Shown here: in pieces, positions 15,471-23,642 of the stretch
How the letters are laid out: every line of letters starts with the position of its first letter
Position numbering within the stretch: the first letter of the stretch is position 1
Assembly: GCA_031266895.1 (NCBI GenBank)
Contig: JAISAD010000033.1
Span: 1-23,642, forward strand
Source of the DNA: Bacteroidales bacterium
Lineage (GTDB): Bacteria > Bacteroidota > Bacteroidia > Bacteroidales > WCHB1-69
Reading direction: 5' to 3'
DNA length: 23,642 nt
Program-made: the position numbers and the translations under genes
The notes under the pieces: model-generated
Databases searched by the model: none
Told to the model about the DNA's origin: nothing
The model's input: only the letters and a program-made list of their open reading frames with translations

Positions 15471-17883
15471 CGGAAAATTGATAAAGGCATTTGGATTATT
15501 ATTATCCGTATTGTTACTCTTTTGTTATAATGCGGAAGCACAGAAAGTTACACTTTCGGGTGTGGTAAAAGATGCTGCAAATGGGGAAACCTTGCTGGGA
15601 GCACAGCTTGTTTTGTTCGATACCTTAAACCGTACTGAACAGATGACTACACTTTCAAATCAGGCCGGTTTTTACACTATTACCGTGCGACCGGGCACTT
15701 ATGTAGCAGTAGTGCTCCTCTTTGGCTATGGGGAGTGGCACGATACACTGACTCTCGCAAAAAACAGGACTCTCAATATAGAACTTTCACATGCCTCCAT
15801 TATGGCCAATGAGGTGGTAGTAAGCGCCGATCGCGCTGATCACAATGTGAGTAGCGTAGATGTGGGAAAGATGGCGATGAGTATTGAAACCATTAAGGCA
15901 ATGCCCTCGCTTATGGGTGAGGCTGACGTGCTTAAATCGGTACAGTTGCTGCCGGGTGTGCAGTCGGGTGGCGAAGGCAACAGCGGCTTTTTTGTACGTG
16001 GCGGCAGCGCCGACCAAAATCTGATAATGCTTGATGGGGCCACCATTTACAACCCGTCGCACCTTTTTGGATTTTTCTCTATCTTTAATGCCAATGCCGT
16101 GAAAAATGTGGAAATTACCAAATCGGCCATGCCGGCCTATTATGGTGGGAGGCTGGCTTCTATTCTTGATGTGTCGCAAATGGATGGCAATCTCAAGCAA
16201 TGGCAGGCAGACGGCGGGATTGGAGTCATTTTTTCCAATATTACCGTACAGGGGCCAATCAAAAAAGACAGATGTTCGCTTATTTTATCGGGGCGCCGCA
16301 CCTACATTGACTGGCTGGTGCAGCCTTTCCTGACAAAAGAGTCCCCGGTGAAAGGTATGAAATTCTACTTTTACGACCTGAACGGCAAGCTCAACATTGT
16401 CATCAATGATAAACATCGCCTCTTTATCAGTGGCTACTATGGCAGTGATGTTTACGGATTTAAATCGCGATCAGGCGGCACAATGGCACAATTTCAGTGG
16501 AGCAATGGTGCAGGCACGCTGCGCTGGAACTACATCATTTCGCCAAAACTCTTTTTAAATACTGTCGCTACGCTGAGCGACTACCAGTTCACAACTAAAA
16601 TAGGAATGTCGGTCTATAGTTTCAGTATCAAATCGGCGGTCAGAGACTATGGACTGCGCACCGAATTGACCTATATTCCCACTACTAAGCACAATCTGCG
16701 TTTTGGGTTACATTATGTTTTTCATCGCATTTTACCCAACAATTACGCCATACAGGCGGGTGAAAACAACAATCTTTCTATTCCCCAATCGCCACCTTTC
16801 TATGCGCACGAGTTAGCCATTTATGTTAATGACGAATATGATGTAGCTCGCTGGCTTAAACTCAACTTAGGATTGCGTTACACTCATTTTGAGCATGTAG
16901 GCAGTTTCGTCCGATATATTTTAGACGATTTTGGCTATGTGGCCGACTCTGTTACCTATAAACCCGGTGAAATTGTAAAACAATACAACTACGTAGAGCC
17001 TCGAATTGCCGCGCGTTTTTTATTGGGCAAAACCACCGCTATCAAAGCCTCTTATACACTCAATTTCCAGTATTTGCATCAGGTGAATATGGCTACCATT
17101 TCGTTGCCGGTGGATGTGTGGATGCCCTCAACCGACATTGTGAAGCCGCAAATCGGAAACCAGGTTTCGCTTGGCATCTATCAAAATTTTCACAAAGACA
17201 TGTTTGAAGCCTATATTGACGGATACTATAAATGGATGCAAAATCAGGTGGAATACCGAGACGGATTGGATTTCAGCTGGCTTACCATTAATCCCGACCA
17301 GATGTACGCTTTCGGCAAGGGTTATTCGTGGGGCGTTGAATTTTTCCTCAAAAAAAACACGGGGCGTTTTACAGGATTTATCGGCTACACACTCTCTTAT
17401 ACCAAGCGACAGTTTGACGCGCTTAACAACGGAAAGCCATTTTATGCCAAATACGACCGTCGCCATGATGTTACTGTCAGCCTCAACTATACCATTATCC
17501 GAAATAAGCTGGATATTGCCGCAGTATGGGTCTTTGCAAGCGGCAACAAAATGACTATTCCGCTGGGCTACTACTTTTTTGGAGGCACAATGATGACCGA
17601 ATATAGCGAACGCAATGCATATACCATGCCGCCTTACCACCGTCTCGACTTGTCGCTTACATGGACCATCTGCAAACGTAAGCATTTTGAAACGAGTCTT
17701 AATTTCTCGGTTTACAACCTCTATAATCAAAAAAATCCGTTCTTCATTTTCTACGAAACCGATATGCACACACTTACCAACGGCACAGGTCAAATGACTA
17801 ACTTTTCGCTGACTACAAAAGCATATCAAATGAGCCTTTTCCCAATTATTCCCTCTATCACCTGGAATTTTAAGATAAAATGA
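15457..17883 (+). CDS. TonB-dependent receptor with carboxypeptidase-like regulatory domain (808 aa)
   Basis: Signal peptide about 1-28 (ending YNAEAQ), a CarboxypepD_reg-like domain about 31-115 (VTLSGVVKDAANGETLLGAQ), a plug domain about 135-240 (LLPGVQSGGEGNSGFFVRGG, QNLIMLDGATIYNPSHLFGF, PAYYGGRLASILDV) and a barrel to the end (SITWNFKIK). Receptors of this kind are usually partnered with DUF4249 lipoproteins, and one lies about 600 bp downstream (18484-19407). The ATG lies inside the recQ 3' end (14-bp overlap) and is needed to give the positively charged signal-peptide start; a TTG at 15478 is the alternative. No promoter is visible, so translation may be coupled to recQ. Substrate unknown. 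Confidence 0.9.
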   Translation: MWEINGKLIKAFGLLLSVLLLFCYNAEAQKVTLSGVVKDAANGETLLGAQLVLFDTLNRTEQMTTLSNQAGFYTITVRPGTYVAVVLLFGYGEWHDTLTLAKNRTLNIELSHASIMANEVVVSADRADHNVSSVDVGKMAMSIETIKAMPSLMGEADVLKSVQLLPGVQSGGEGNSGFFVRGGSADQNLIMLDGATIYNPSHLFGFFSIFNANAVKNVEITKSAMPAYYGGRLASILDVSQMDGNLKQWQADGGIGVIFSNITVQGPIKKDRCSLILSGRRTYIDWLVQPFLTKESPVKGMKFYFYDLNGKLNIVINDKHRLFISGYYGSDVYGFKSRSGGTMAQFQWSNGAGTLRWNYIISPKLFLNTVATLSDYQFTTKIGMSVYSFSIKSAVRDYGLRTELTYIPTTKHNLRFGLHYVFHRILPNNYAIQAGENNNLSIPQSPPFYAHELAIYVNDEYDVARWLKLNLGLRYTHFEHVGSFVRYILDDFGYVADSVTYKPGEIVKQYNYVEPRIAARFLLGKTTAIKASYTLNFQYLHQVNMATISLPVDVWMPSTDIVKPQIGNQVSLGIYQNFHKDMFEAYIDGYYKWMQNQVEYRDGLDFSWLTINPDQMYAFGKGYSWGVEFFLKKNTGRFTGFIGYTLSYTKRQFDALNNGKPFYAKYDRRHDVTVSLNYTIIRNKLDIAAVWVFASGNKMTIPLGYYFFGGTMMTEYSERNAYTMPPYHRLDLSLTWTICKRKHFETSLNFSVYNLYNQKNPFFIFYETDMHTLTNGTGQMTNFSLTTKAYQMSLFPIIPSITWNFKIK

Positions 17884-17916
17884 TTATAAAAATGGAAAAA
17901 ATACCAACTATATGTC

Positions 17917-17937
17917 ATTGCGGGCTTAACCCGCAAT
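17917..17937 (+). repeat. Short inverted repeat of dispersed-element type
   Basis: ATTGCGGG and CCCGCAAT are perfect inverted arms around CTTAA, preceded by GTC and followed by CCCC. The same kind of GTCATTGCGGGCTTxACCCGCAATC sequence is, from memory, scattered in intergenic regions of many Bacteroidota genomes. It lies between the receptor and the HU-related gene and could also act as an mRNA 3' end hairpin; no T-tract follows. Confidence 0.6.
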
Positions 17938-17960
17938 CCCCTAATTAAAAAACATATCAG

Positions 17961-18335
17961 ATGAAGTACAAATTAGTAGAGCGGAAAAATCCGCAACAGC
18001 CTGCAGCAGCAGGCAAACTCTATGCCGCTCCCGTGAACGATGGCAAAGTGTCGCAGAAAGAGATTGCGACAGAAATTGTAGGCCTTTCGTCGCTTTCGCG
18101 CGGTGATGTGGGCAACGTAATCGACAATTTACTCGATACTGTACCCAAATACTTGCTGATGGGCAAGAGTGTATCGCTGGGCGAGCTTGGCACGTTGCGC
18201 ATATCATTTTCAAGTGAGGGAGTTGCCGCCGAACAGGAATTCAATGTTGGCAAGATTTCAGGCGTACGGGTACTCTTTACCCCTTCGCCCGCCCTGCGCA
18301 AGGCAATAAAAGGGATACGGTTTGAGAAGATGTAA
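17961..18335 (+). CDS. HU-related DNA-binding protein
   Basis: A 124-aa protein of the HU-related family typical of Bacteroidota. It shows the HU-like fold elements: an N-terminal strand (MKYKLVERKN), helices (SQKEIATEIVGLSSLSRGDV, VGNVIDNLLDTVPKYLLMGK), then strands with LGELGTLRISFSS and a C-terminal part VLFTPSPALRKAIKG. It is longer than HU proper (about 90 aa) and lacks an obvious Pro-tipped beta-arm, so nucleoid function or local regulation are both possible. It lies 77 bp downstream of the receptor and is followed by the 23-bp repeat array, with no promoter visible in front of it. Confidence 0.85.
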   Translation: MKYKLVERKNPQQPAAAGKLYAAPVNDGKVSQKEIATEIVGLSSLSRGDVGNVIDNLLDTVPKYLLMGKSVSLGELGTLRISFSSEGVAAEQEFNVGKISGVRVLFTPSPALRKAIKGIRFEKM

Positions 18336-18337
18336 GC

Positions 18338-18421
18338 TACATACGGTAGTAGCATATCACTACATACGGTAGTAGGTAATGCTTACATACGGTAGTAGAT
18401 AATAGCTACATGCGGTAGTAG
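18338..18421 (+). repeat. Four tandem 23-bp repeats upstream of a promoter
   Basis: The 15-bp core TACATACGGTAGTAG occurs at 18338, 18361, 18384 and 18407 with an exact period of 23 bp; the fourth copy has G for A (ACATG). The 8-bp spacers differ (catatcac, gtaatgct, ataatagc), so only the core is conserved. The array ends 32 bp before the -7 box of the DUF4249 lipoprotein gene, which suggests a cluster of regulator sites. A period that is not a multiple of three speaks against coding. Confidence 0.92.
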
Positions 18422-18453
18422 TTGATGGTTGCATACAATTAAGTTATTTCGTG

Positions 18454-18462
18454 TATCTTTGC
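18454..18462 (+). promoter_or_regulatory. -7 promoter box for the DUF4249 lipoprotein gene
   Basis: TATCTTTGC, 22 bp before the ATG, with a TTG about 24 bp upstream as a possible -33 contact. The 23-bp repeats lie immediately upstream of that. Confidence 0.65.
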
Positions 18463-18483
18463 AACCTAAAATATGAATATATT

Positions 18484-19407
18484 ATGAATAGTTTGGCAAA
18501 TTTATCTGGCAGGATAAAGATTCTAACAGTTGCATGTGTGATGATTGTGTTTACCGCATGTGAAAAAGAAATCAAAGTAACGCTTCCCGACTATAGCAAT
18601 AAGGTGGTGATTGAAGGCTCTATTGAAAACGGACAGCCTGCTGTAGTGATGGTTACCCGAAGCATGCCCTATTTTTCCTATATCAATATAGATACATTGA
18701 TGAACAAGGTTTTTATTAATAATGCTATAGTAACCGTAACTTCGAGCAGTGGAGAAAGTGAACAGCTCGTCTTTACGCGGGCTTCCGACATATCGTCGTT
18801 CTATTTTGCCTACGTTAGCCCTACTTTGCGAGGCGAAGAGGGCAAAATCTATACATTGAAAGTGGAGTTTGACGGGCAGGAGTACAGCGCTGTTACTTCG
18901 ATTTTGCATCCTTTCGCCCTTGATTCAATAGGATTTGCGCCCTTTAAGGGGAGCGACAGTACACTTTCCGTGCGTGCTTTAATGACTGATAACCCGGCCA
19001 CAACTGACTACTATCGCTTTCAGGTTAAGGTGCGTGGAAAGAAACTGCACGATCGCTTTTGGGCAAGTTGCATGCCGGTAGCGTTTGACGACCTTACGTT
19101 CAGCGGCCTGACAATGAATGTAGAGGTGTTGCGTACCTTTCCCTTACGCCTCTTTTTGGAGGATATGAATGACGAGCAGCGCAAAGAATACAATCGCCGG
19201 ACTTACAGGAAAGGGGATACGGTTTATGTAAAATATTCGTGCATTGATTACGACAGTTATCGCTACTGGATAACGGCAGCCGGCGAACTCAATGGAGGCA
19301 ACCCTTTTAGGAGTCCTGCTCCTATAATCTCTAACATCAAAGGCAATAATGTATTAGGGGCATGGTGTGGCTATGCAAGCAAGATAGATACGCTTTATTT
19401 TCGATAG
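18484..19407 (+). CDS. DUF4249 outer-membrane lipoprotein
   Basis: A 307-aa lipoprotein: signal peptide with lipobox VFTAC (lipidated Cys at about residue 26) followed by a DUF4249-type domain (DYSNKVVIEGSIENGQPAVV, MVTRSMPYFSYI, ... NNVLGAWCGYASK). Members usually partner TonB-dependent receptors of the kind at 15457-17883 and are thought to act in substrate uptake at the outer membrane. The ATG at 18484 was chosen since an earlier in-frame GTG lies upstream of the -7 box. It is separated from the receptor by the HU-related gene and has its own promoter with a repeat array, so the pair is probably regulated separately. Confidence 0.85.
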   Translation: MNSLANLSGRIKILTVACVMIVFTACEKEIKVTLPDYSNKVVIEGSIENGQPAVVMVTRSMPYFSYINIDTLMNKVFINNAIVTVTSSSGESEQLVFTRASDISSFYFAYVSPTLRGEEGKIYTLKVEFDGQEYSAVTSILHPFALDSIGFAPFKGSDSTLSVRALMTDNPATTDYYRFQVKVRGKKLHDRFWASCMPVAFDDLTFSGLTMNVEVLRTFPLRLFLEDMNDEQRKEYNRRTYRKGDTVYVKYSCIDYDSYRYWITAAGELNGGNPFRSPAPIISNIKGNNVLGAWCGYASKIDTLYFR

Positions 19408-19545
19408 TAACACATATGCTATTCATTTTTTCTTGCAACTTATTTTCTTACAGTTGTGAAAATACAAAAAGAGAATACTAATCTTCTTTTTATGTTAAAA
19501 ATAGATGATCACTTAGTTCGATCTTAGGTTCATGCAGATTTTTTG

Positions 19546-19554
19546 TATTTTTGC
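19546..19554 (+). promoter_or_regulatory. -7 promoter box for the small membrane protein gene
   Basis: TATTTTTGC, about 54 bp before the ATG at 19608. Longer reading frames that start at 19551 would begin inside this box and are unlikely. Confidence 0.6.
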
Positions 19555-19607
19555 GCTTTCAAATATTAAAATTAGTAATCATTAAAAAAACAGACAGGGG
19601 TATTGAT

Positions 19608-19859
19608 ATGAAAATTCCGAGAATTCCATTCAAATTTTTAGACAAATATAAGTACTTTTATTTTGCAATTAGCAGTTTGGTTATGGCAATTTTGGTGGTA
19701 CTTATGGCAGAGTTATTTACCGAAGAAGTCGGTGATTTTAATTGGAGACATCTGGCACGCAATGTTTTCTTCTACTGGGGCTTTATGTATCCTGTTTCTT
19801 TTGCAATATATGAATCTGCAAGAAAAGAAAATAATAAGGAAAATAATAAAGAGCCGTAA
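19608..19859 (+). CDS. Small inner-membrane protein of unknown function (83 aa)
   Basis: A short protein with two predicted hydrophobic helices (about residues 17-34, FYFAISSLVMAILVVLMA, and about 52-68, NVFFYWGFMYPVSFAIY), a positively charged start (MKIPRIPFKFLDKYK) and a charged polar tail (ARKENNKENNKEP). A GGGG-containing ribosome site (CAGGGG) precedes the ATG. I recognise no family. It has its own promoter and is closed by a strong terminator, so it is a single-gene transcript and likely real. Confidence 0.7.
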   Translation: MKIPRIPFKFLDKYKYFYFAISSLVMAILVVLMAELFTEEVGDFNWRHLARNVFFYWGFMYPVSFAIYESARKENNKENNKEP

Positions 19860-19880
19860 AAAATAAATCCCTAATCTACT

Positions 19881-19917
19881 AAAGAGGCTGTTTTTTTTGA
19901 CAGCCTCTTTTTTTATT
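19881..19917 (+). terminator. Intrinsic terminator after the small membrane protein gene
   Basis: AAAGAGGCTGT and ACAGCCTCTTT form a perfect 11-bp stem with an 8-nt loop of mainly T, followed by a run of seven further T's. It is the clearest intrinsic terminator in the window. Confidence 0.9.
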
Positions 19918-19964
19918 ACAATACTCCCCAAAAACAGGATTGCTCGATAAATAAAATAAAGTAT

Positions 19965-19972
19965 TACTTTTG
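19965..19972 (+). promoter_or_regulatory. -7 promoter box for the OmpA-family gene
   Basis: TACTTTTG, 27 bp before the ATG at 20000, with TTG about 22 bp upstream as a possible -33 contact. Confidence 0.65.
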
Positions 19973-19999
19973 CATCGCTGTTATTTGAATAATTAGCTT

Positions 20000-22036
20000 A
20001 TGATAAAAGTAAGATTTTATAATAAAAAATTGATTTTCCTGGTGGTGTTATTATCCTTCGCATCTGCTGTTGCACGGGCACAGCACGATGACGGAGATGA
20101 TGACCCTTGCGAGCAAAAAATGGAAAAGTCGGTAGAGCGAGAATTTAAAAAAGCGAGAGAGCTGCAAAAAGCAGGAAAAAAAACAGAGGCGCATGATATA
20201 TATGCCGACATTCTCGCCACCTATCCCGACTTGCTTGAAGTGAACTACTACTGCGCCCTTATCTATTATTTGCCCATTGAACAAAATAAATTTGTCATCA
20301 CAAAACCCGGCGATGCCGACAAGGCGCTGGAAGCCTTTAATCGGATGTATAGCATTTGCCCCTACTACAAAATGCAGGCCAACCTCTTCGCGGCACGCCT
20401 TGCCTATTTTATGGAACGGTTTGATGAAGCGGTAAAATTTGCCAAAGTACTGCTCGACAATCCCGATTTGGTAAAAAATATGGATAATTTGGACGAAGCG
20501 CAAGTAATTACGGAAAAATCGACCTTTTTTGGCACTGTTCTAAAAAATCCGGTGCCGTTTGAGCCGCATCCTGTCCCAGGCATCTCTACCCCTGATGATG
20601 AATATTTAGGCATCCTCTCGCCCGATGAGGAGGAGTTTTATTTTACTCGTCGAAAAACAGTTAACACGGGCGGCTATTTTGGCGGAGATAAGGAAGATCG
20701 GGAGTTTTTCAGCATGAGTAAAAAGGGAGCCAGCGGACAGTTTGCCGAAGGCATGGCTTTGCCCGAACCATTTAATAAAGGCACTACCAACGAAGGAAGC
20801 CCAACCCTTAATCTTACCAACGACCTGCTTATCTTTTCTAAAATGACAATTGCATCGGTAAACGGGTATAACTATCCCAATTACGATCTGTATATCTCAC
20901 AACGGATTGACGACGAGTGGTCTATGCCGGCTAATCTGGGTAAAAACATCAATCGTCCGGACTCATGGGAGTCGCAACCTTCATTAAGTTCCGACGGGAA
21001 AATCCTCTTTTTTGCCAGCGACAGACCGGGTGGCTATGGCGGTTCCGATATATGGTTTGCCGAGCGCAATAATGACGGAACGTGGCACGCGCCGACAAAT
21101 TTGGGTCCCGCTATCAACACAAAGGGCAACGAGCGATCGCCTTTCCTGCACACCGACAGCAAAACGCTCTATTTCTCCTCTTCGGGGCATCCAGGATTGG
21201 GCGGTTTAGATATTTTTTACTCTAAATATGACGATGCAAAAGGGTGGGGGAAAGCGGTGAATATCGGCTATCCTATCAATTCGGAGAAAGATGAAGTAGA
21301 TTTTTTTGTATCAATAAACGGACAAATGGCCTATTTTTCCTCCAATAATTTGGAAAGCAAAGATTGGAATATTTATCAATTCAACTTGTATGAAGCGGCA
21401 CGTCCCCGCGATATGATTCTGGTGAAAGGCGAAGTGCAAAGCGATGATGGCGACCTGACTGATGCTATTGTGGAAATTCGAGATACGGCACGTAAAGTGT
21501 TGGCCACAACTAAGGTCAATGAGAATACGGGCAAATATGCCATAGCTACTGAAATTGATAAAACCCGCCTGCAGGATTTGATAGTGAATGTGCGCCAGGC
21601 AGGGCATTCATTTGACACTAAATTGATTGAAGCAACACAACTGCAAGATGGAGTAATTACTAAAAATGCAGAGGTAAAAACGGTGGAAGTGGGAAAAGTC
21701 TATGACCTGCACGACATTCATTTCGCCACCAACTCATACACCTTAACCCGACAATCAATTTACATTATTGAAATGTTTATGGAATTTCTGGATGCTAATC
21801 CTACTGTAAGAATTGAAATACAGGGGCATACGGATGATATAGGCGATGATAATGCCAATCTTATCCTCTCCGACAATCGGGCAAAGGCAGTTTACAATTA
21901 CGTAATAACGCATGGCATATCGGCAAATCGCCTGCGCTACAAAGGCTACGGTGAAAGTGCACCGGTGGCCGACAACGCTACGCCTGAAGGACGCGCTAAA
22001 AACCGTCGTACCGTCTTTTTAATCTATGCAAAATAG
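20000..22036 (+). CDS. PorE-like TPR/PD40/OmpA-domain cell-envelope protein
   Basis: A 678-aa protein with a signal peptide (about 1-28, ending ARAQ), a TPR-like helical region (about 40-165), a PD40/WD40-like propeller (about 195-460, blades with SSDGKILFFASDRPGGYGG and YFSSSGHPGLGGLDI), a carboxypeptidase-regulatory-like domain (about 472-565) and an OmpA peptidoglycan-binding domain (about 570-678, IEIQGHTDDIGDDNAN, LSDNRAKAVYNYV). This is the domain order and length (about 670 aa) of PorE of the Porphyromonas T9SS, which fits the T9SS cargo in this window. Bacteroidota have several paralogues with this architecture, so the specific T9SS role is not proven. No lipobox is present. Confidence 0.88.
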   Translation: MIKVRFYNKKLIFLVVLLSFASAVARAQHDDGDDDPCEQKMEKSVEREFKKARELQKAGKKTEAHDIYADILATYPDLLEVNYYCALIYYLPIEQNKFVITKPGDADKALEAFNRMYSICPYYKMQANLFAARLAYFMERFDEAVKFAKVLLDNPDLVKNMDNLDEAQVITEKSTFFGTVLKNPVPFEPHPVPGISTPDDEYLGILSPDEEEFYFTRRKTVNTGGYFGGDKEDREFFSMSKKGASGQFAEGMALPEPFNKGTTNEGSPTLNLTNDLLIFSKMTIASVNGYNYPNYDLYISQRIDDEWSMPANLGKNINRPDSWESQPSLSSDGKILFFASDRPGGYGGSDIWFAERNNDGTWHAPTNLGPAINTKGNERSPFLHTDSKTLYFSSSGHPGLGGLDIFYSKYDDAKGWGKAVNIGYPINSEKDEVDFFVSINGQMAYFSSNNLESKDWNIYQFNLYEAARPRDMILVKGEVQSDDGDLTDAIVEIRDTARKVLATTKVNENTGKYAIATEIDKTRLQDLIVNVRQAGHSFDTKLIEATQLQDGVITKNAEVKTVEVGKVYDLHDIHFATNSYTLTRQSIYIIEMFMEFLDANPTVRIEIQGHTDDIGDDNANLILSDNRAKAVYNYVITHGISANRLRYKGYGESAPVADNATPEGRAKNRRTVFLIYAK

Positions 22037-22044
22037 TGCGCGAG

Positions 22045-22953
22045 ATGCTCTCTGTATCCATTCCTGTTTATAATGTAGCGGTTGCCGGCTTATTAGCAGC
22101 ATTAACCAATGAAATTAAACGAAAACAATTGCCTATAGAAATTGTGTTGATTGACGACTGCTCCTCTTCCCGCATCAAGGCACTGAATGAGCCGGTTTGC
22201 TCCTCCCACACTTACATCACGCTGTTGCAAAATGTGGGCAGGGCGCGCATTCGCAACCTTTTTACGCAGTACGCCCACTACGACTATCTGCTCTTTCTCG
22301 ATTGCGACTCCCTGATTGACAATCCCGACTTTTTGGAAACCTATTTATACCACATTGAAACAGCGCAGCCGGAGGTAATTTGTGGCGGCAGGCGTTATCC
22401 TGCGCTCTGTCCGAGCCGGCAAACGCGACTTAGCTGGCGCTATGGGCGAGAATGCGAAAGCCAGTCGGTAGCGCAACGCAACCAGCAACCCAATCGCTCG
22501 TTTATGACCAACAATTTCGTCATCAAAAAATCGCTTTTACAGCAAATTCCCTTTGATGAACGAATAACCGACTACGGCCACGAAGATACCCTGTTGGGCT
22601 TTCTGCTGGCTCAGCGGCACATTGTTATTCAACATATTGACAATGAAACAGTCAATAATGACATTGAAACCAACATGCATTTTTTGACCAAAAGCGAAAC
22701 AGCCATACAAAATCTGCGTTATATTCTTGATTTTGTAGAAGATAAAACCCAATTTATTGAATCGGTAACCCTGTTGCGTTACGGGGCTCATTTAGCTCGA
22801 TATCCGGCGCGATTAAAATTGATACAAATGCTTTTCAGGCTCGCCAAACCTTTTTTGAGATGGAGTTTCATGCACGGATTCGTATCCCTGACCCTCTTTA
22901 ACTTTTATAAATTAGGCTATTGGCTCACAATTATCAAATGTGCTAAGCGGTAA
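22045..22953 (+). CDS. Family 2 glycosyltransferase
   Basis: A 302-aa GT-A fold transferase using a nucleotide sugar. The start MLSVSIPVYN, the acidic pair IVLIDDCS (Asp37/Asp38), the DxD-type metal site LFLDCDSLI (Asp86/Asp88) and the acceptor-side HEDTLLGFLL (Glu180/Asp181) are all present. The C-terminus carries a basic and hydrophobic tail (about 240-302) that could bind the membrane. The ATG at 22045 is preferred; a GTG at 22036 that overlaps the OmpA-gene stop would add three residues. It starts 9 bp after the OmpA gene with no promoter between, so it is probably co-transcribed. Acceptor unknown; a surface polysaccharide or LPS is likely. Confidence 0.9.
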   Translation: MLSVSIPVYNVAVAGLLAALTNEIKRKQLPIEIVLIDDCSSSRIKALNEPVCSSHTYITLLQNVGRARIRNLFTQYAHYDYLLFLDCDSLIDNPDFLETYLYHIETAQPEVICGGRRYPALCPSRQTRLSWRYGRECESQSVAQRNQQPNRSFMTNNFVIKKSLLQQIPFDERITDYGHEDTLLGFLLAQRHIVIQHIDNETVNNDIETNMHFLTKSETAIQNLRYILDFVEDKTQFIESVTLLRYGAHLARYPARLKLIQMLFRLAKPFLRWSFMHGFVSLTLFNFYKLGYWLTIIKCAKR

Positions 22954-22965
22954 AATATTTTTTCG

Positions 22966-22973
22966 TACTTTTG
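22966..22973 (+). promoter_or_regulatory. -7 promoter box for the deoxynucleoside kinase gene
   Basis: TACTTTTG, 31 bp before the ATG at 23004, just after the glycosyltransferase stop codon. Confidence 0.6.
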
Positions 22974-23003
22974 TCACATAATTTTAACTCAAATTAAAGC
23001 GCC

Positions 23004-23642
23004 ATGCACATAGCAGTATCGGGAAACATAGGTTCAGGGAAAACTACCCTCACAGGGATGTTGGCCAAGCATTTCAATTGGGAACCAATGTATGAAAATA
23101 CGGATAATAATCCCTATTTGGCAAGTTTTTATGAAGATATGCAACGTTGGTCATTCAACCTGCAAATCTATTTTTTAAACAAGCGGTTTCGACAAATTGT
23201 GGATATTCCTAAAAAGAAAAAGCATACCATTCAAGACCGCACCATTTACGAAGATGCCCACATTTTTGCTCCCAATCTGCACAATATGGGATTAATGGCA
23301 TCCCGTGACTTTGAAAACTACAAGTCGCTTTTCGAGCTGATGAGTTCCTTTATCCAACCGCCAGACTTGCTGATTTACCTGCAAGCCGATACTTCGACGC
23401 TGGTGGCACAAATCCAAAAACGAGGCCGCAACTACGAAAATTCTATCCGCATTGATTATCTGCAAGGTCTAAACAAACTCTATGAACAGTGGATTACACT
23501 CTATGAACAGCAGTATGTGCGTGCCGGACAAAGCAAGCTGCTCACAATTGATATTAATACGATTAAATTTGCAGAAAAAGCGGAAGATTTTGGTACGATT
23601 ATCGAAAAAATAAATGCAGAGTTATTTGGTTTATTTAAATAA
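23004..23642 (+). CDS. Deoxynucleoside kinase (deoxyadenosine/deoxyguanosine kinase type)
   Basis: A 212-aa kinase that phosphorylates deoxynucleosides for salvage, using ATP in the cytoplasm. The P-loop GNIGSGKTT is at about residues 7-15, the substrate-recognition QDRTIYEDAHIF at about 77-88 and the LID arginines RGRNYENS at about 140-147. The whole gene fits inside the window: the TAA is the last three bases. Sequence type resembles the bacterial dAK/dGK branch rather than thymidine kinase, but the preferred base cannot be fixed from motifs alone. It has its own promoter. Confidence 0.93.
   Translation: MHIAVSGNIGSGKTTLTGMLAKHFNWEPMYENTDNNPYLASFYEDMQRWSFNLQIYFLNKRFRQIVDIPKKKKHTIQDRTIYEDAHIFAPNLHNMGLMASRDFENYKSLFELMSSFIQPPDLLIYLQADTSTLVAQIQKRGRNYENSIRIDYLQGLNKLYEQWITLYEQQYVRAGQSKLLTIDINTIKFAEKAEDFGTIIEKINAELFGLFK

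Noticed and set aside
17917..17937. The ATTGCGGG inverted repeat as a terminator
   Set aside because: No T-tract follows on either strand; it is listed as a repeat.
18336..18430. The 23-bp array as a CRISPR
   Set aside because: Spacers are only 8 bp, repeats 15 bp, and no cas genes are near.
19413..19500. A/T-rich inverted repeat (AAAAAGA/TCTTTTT) after the DUF4249 gene as a terminator
   Set aside because: The stem is only seven A-T pairs, too weak to call.

Overview
The window comes from a member of the Bacteroidota, most likely an anaerobic Bacteroidales-type bacterium. The evidence is: Bacteroidota-type -7 promoter boxes (TAnnTTTG) in front of most transcription units; three secreted proteins ending in type A sorting domains of the type IX secretion system (T9SS); two TonB-dependent receptors, one paired with a DUF4249 lipoprotein; an HU-related DNA-binding protein; an oxygen-sensitive class III ribonucleotide reductase; and a tmRNA whose tag reads GENNYAFAA, a variant of the (G/A)ENNYALAA tags known in this phylum.

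Left half, minus strand (11.5 kb down to 1). A promoter at about 11.49 kb is followed by a cobalamin (B12) riboswitch (about 11478-11298). Downstream lie a BtuG-like beta-propeller lipoprotein, three T9SS-exported proteins (491, 717 and 332 aa), nrdD, a broken toxin-antitoxin remnant, nrdG, and a TonB-dependent receptor without a carboxypeptidase-like domain that I read as the B12 receptor (BtuB-like). Gaps are 10-26 bp up to nrdD, and nrdG and the receptor overlap by ATGA. A possible terminator overlaps the receptor stop codon. Beyond it the 5' end of pdxS (vitamin B6 synthesis) runs off the window from its own promoter. The reading I favour is one B12-repressed operon that joins surface capture of cobalamin with the cobalamin-independent ribonucleotide reductase NrdDG.

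Centre, plus strand (11.5-18.5 kb). ssrA (tmRNA) starts about 80 bp from the B12-operon promoter and diverges from it. It is followed by hldD (heptose epimerase for LPS), recQ (DNA helicase), a SusC/FecA-type TonB receptor that overlaps the end of recQ by 14 bp, and an HU-related gene. Four copies of a 15-bp element at exact 23-bp spacing then stand directly upstream of a promoter for a DUF4249 outer-membrane lipoprotein.

Right part, plus strand (19.5-23.6 kb). This holds a small two-helix membrane protein closed by a strong intrinsic terminator, a PorE-like TPR/PD40/OmpA protein, a family 2 glycosyltransferase, and a deoxynucleoside kinase that ends exactly at the window edge.

The most interesting part is the B12-riboswitch operon. 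The three T9SS-exported proteins have no assigned function that I know of, and their position makes them candidates for extracellular cobalamin-capture proteins working with BtuG-like and BtuB-like partners.
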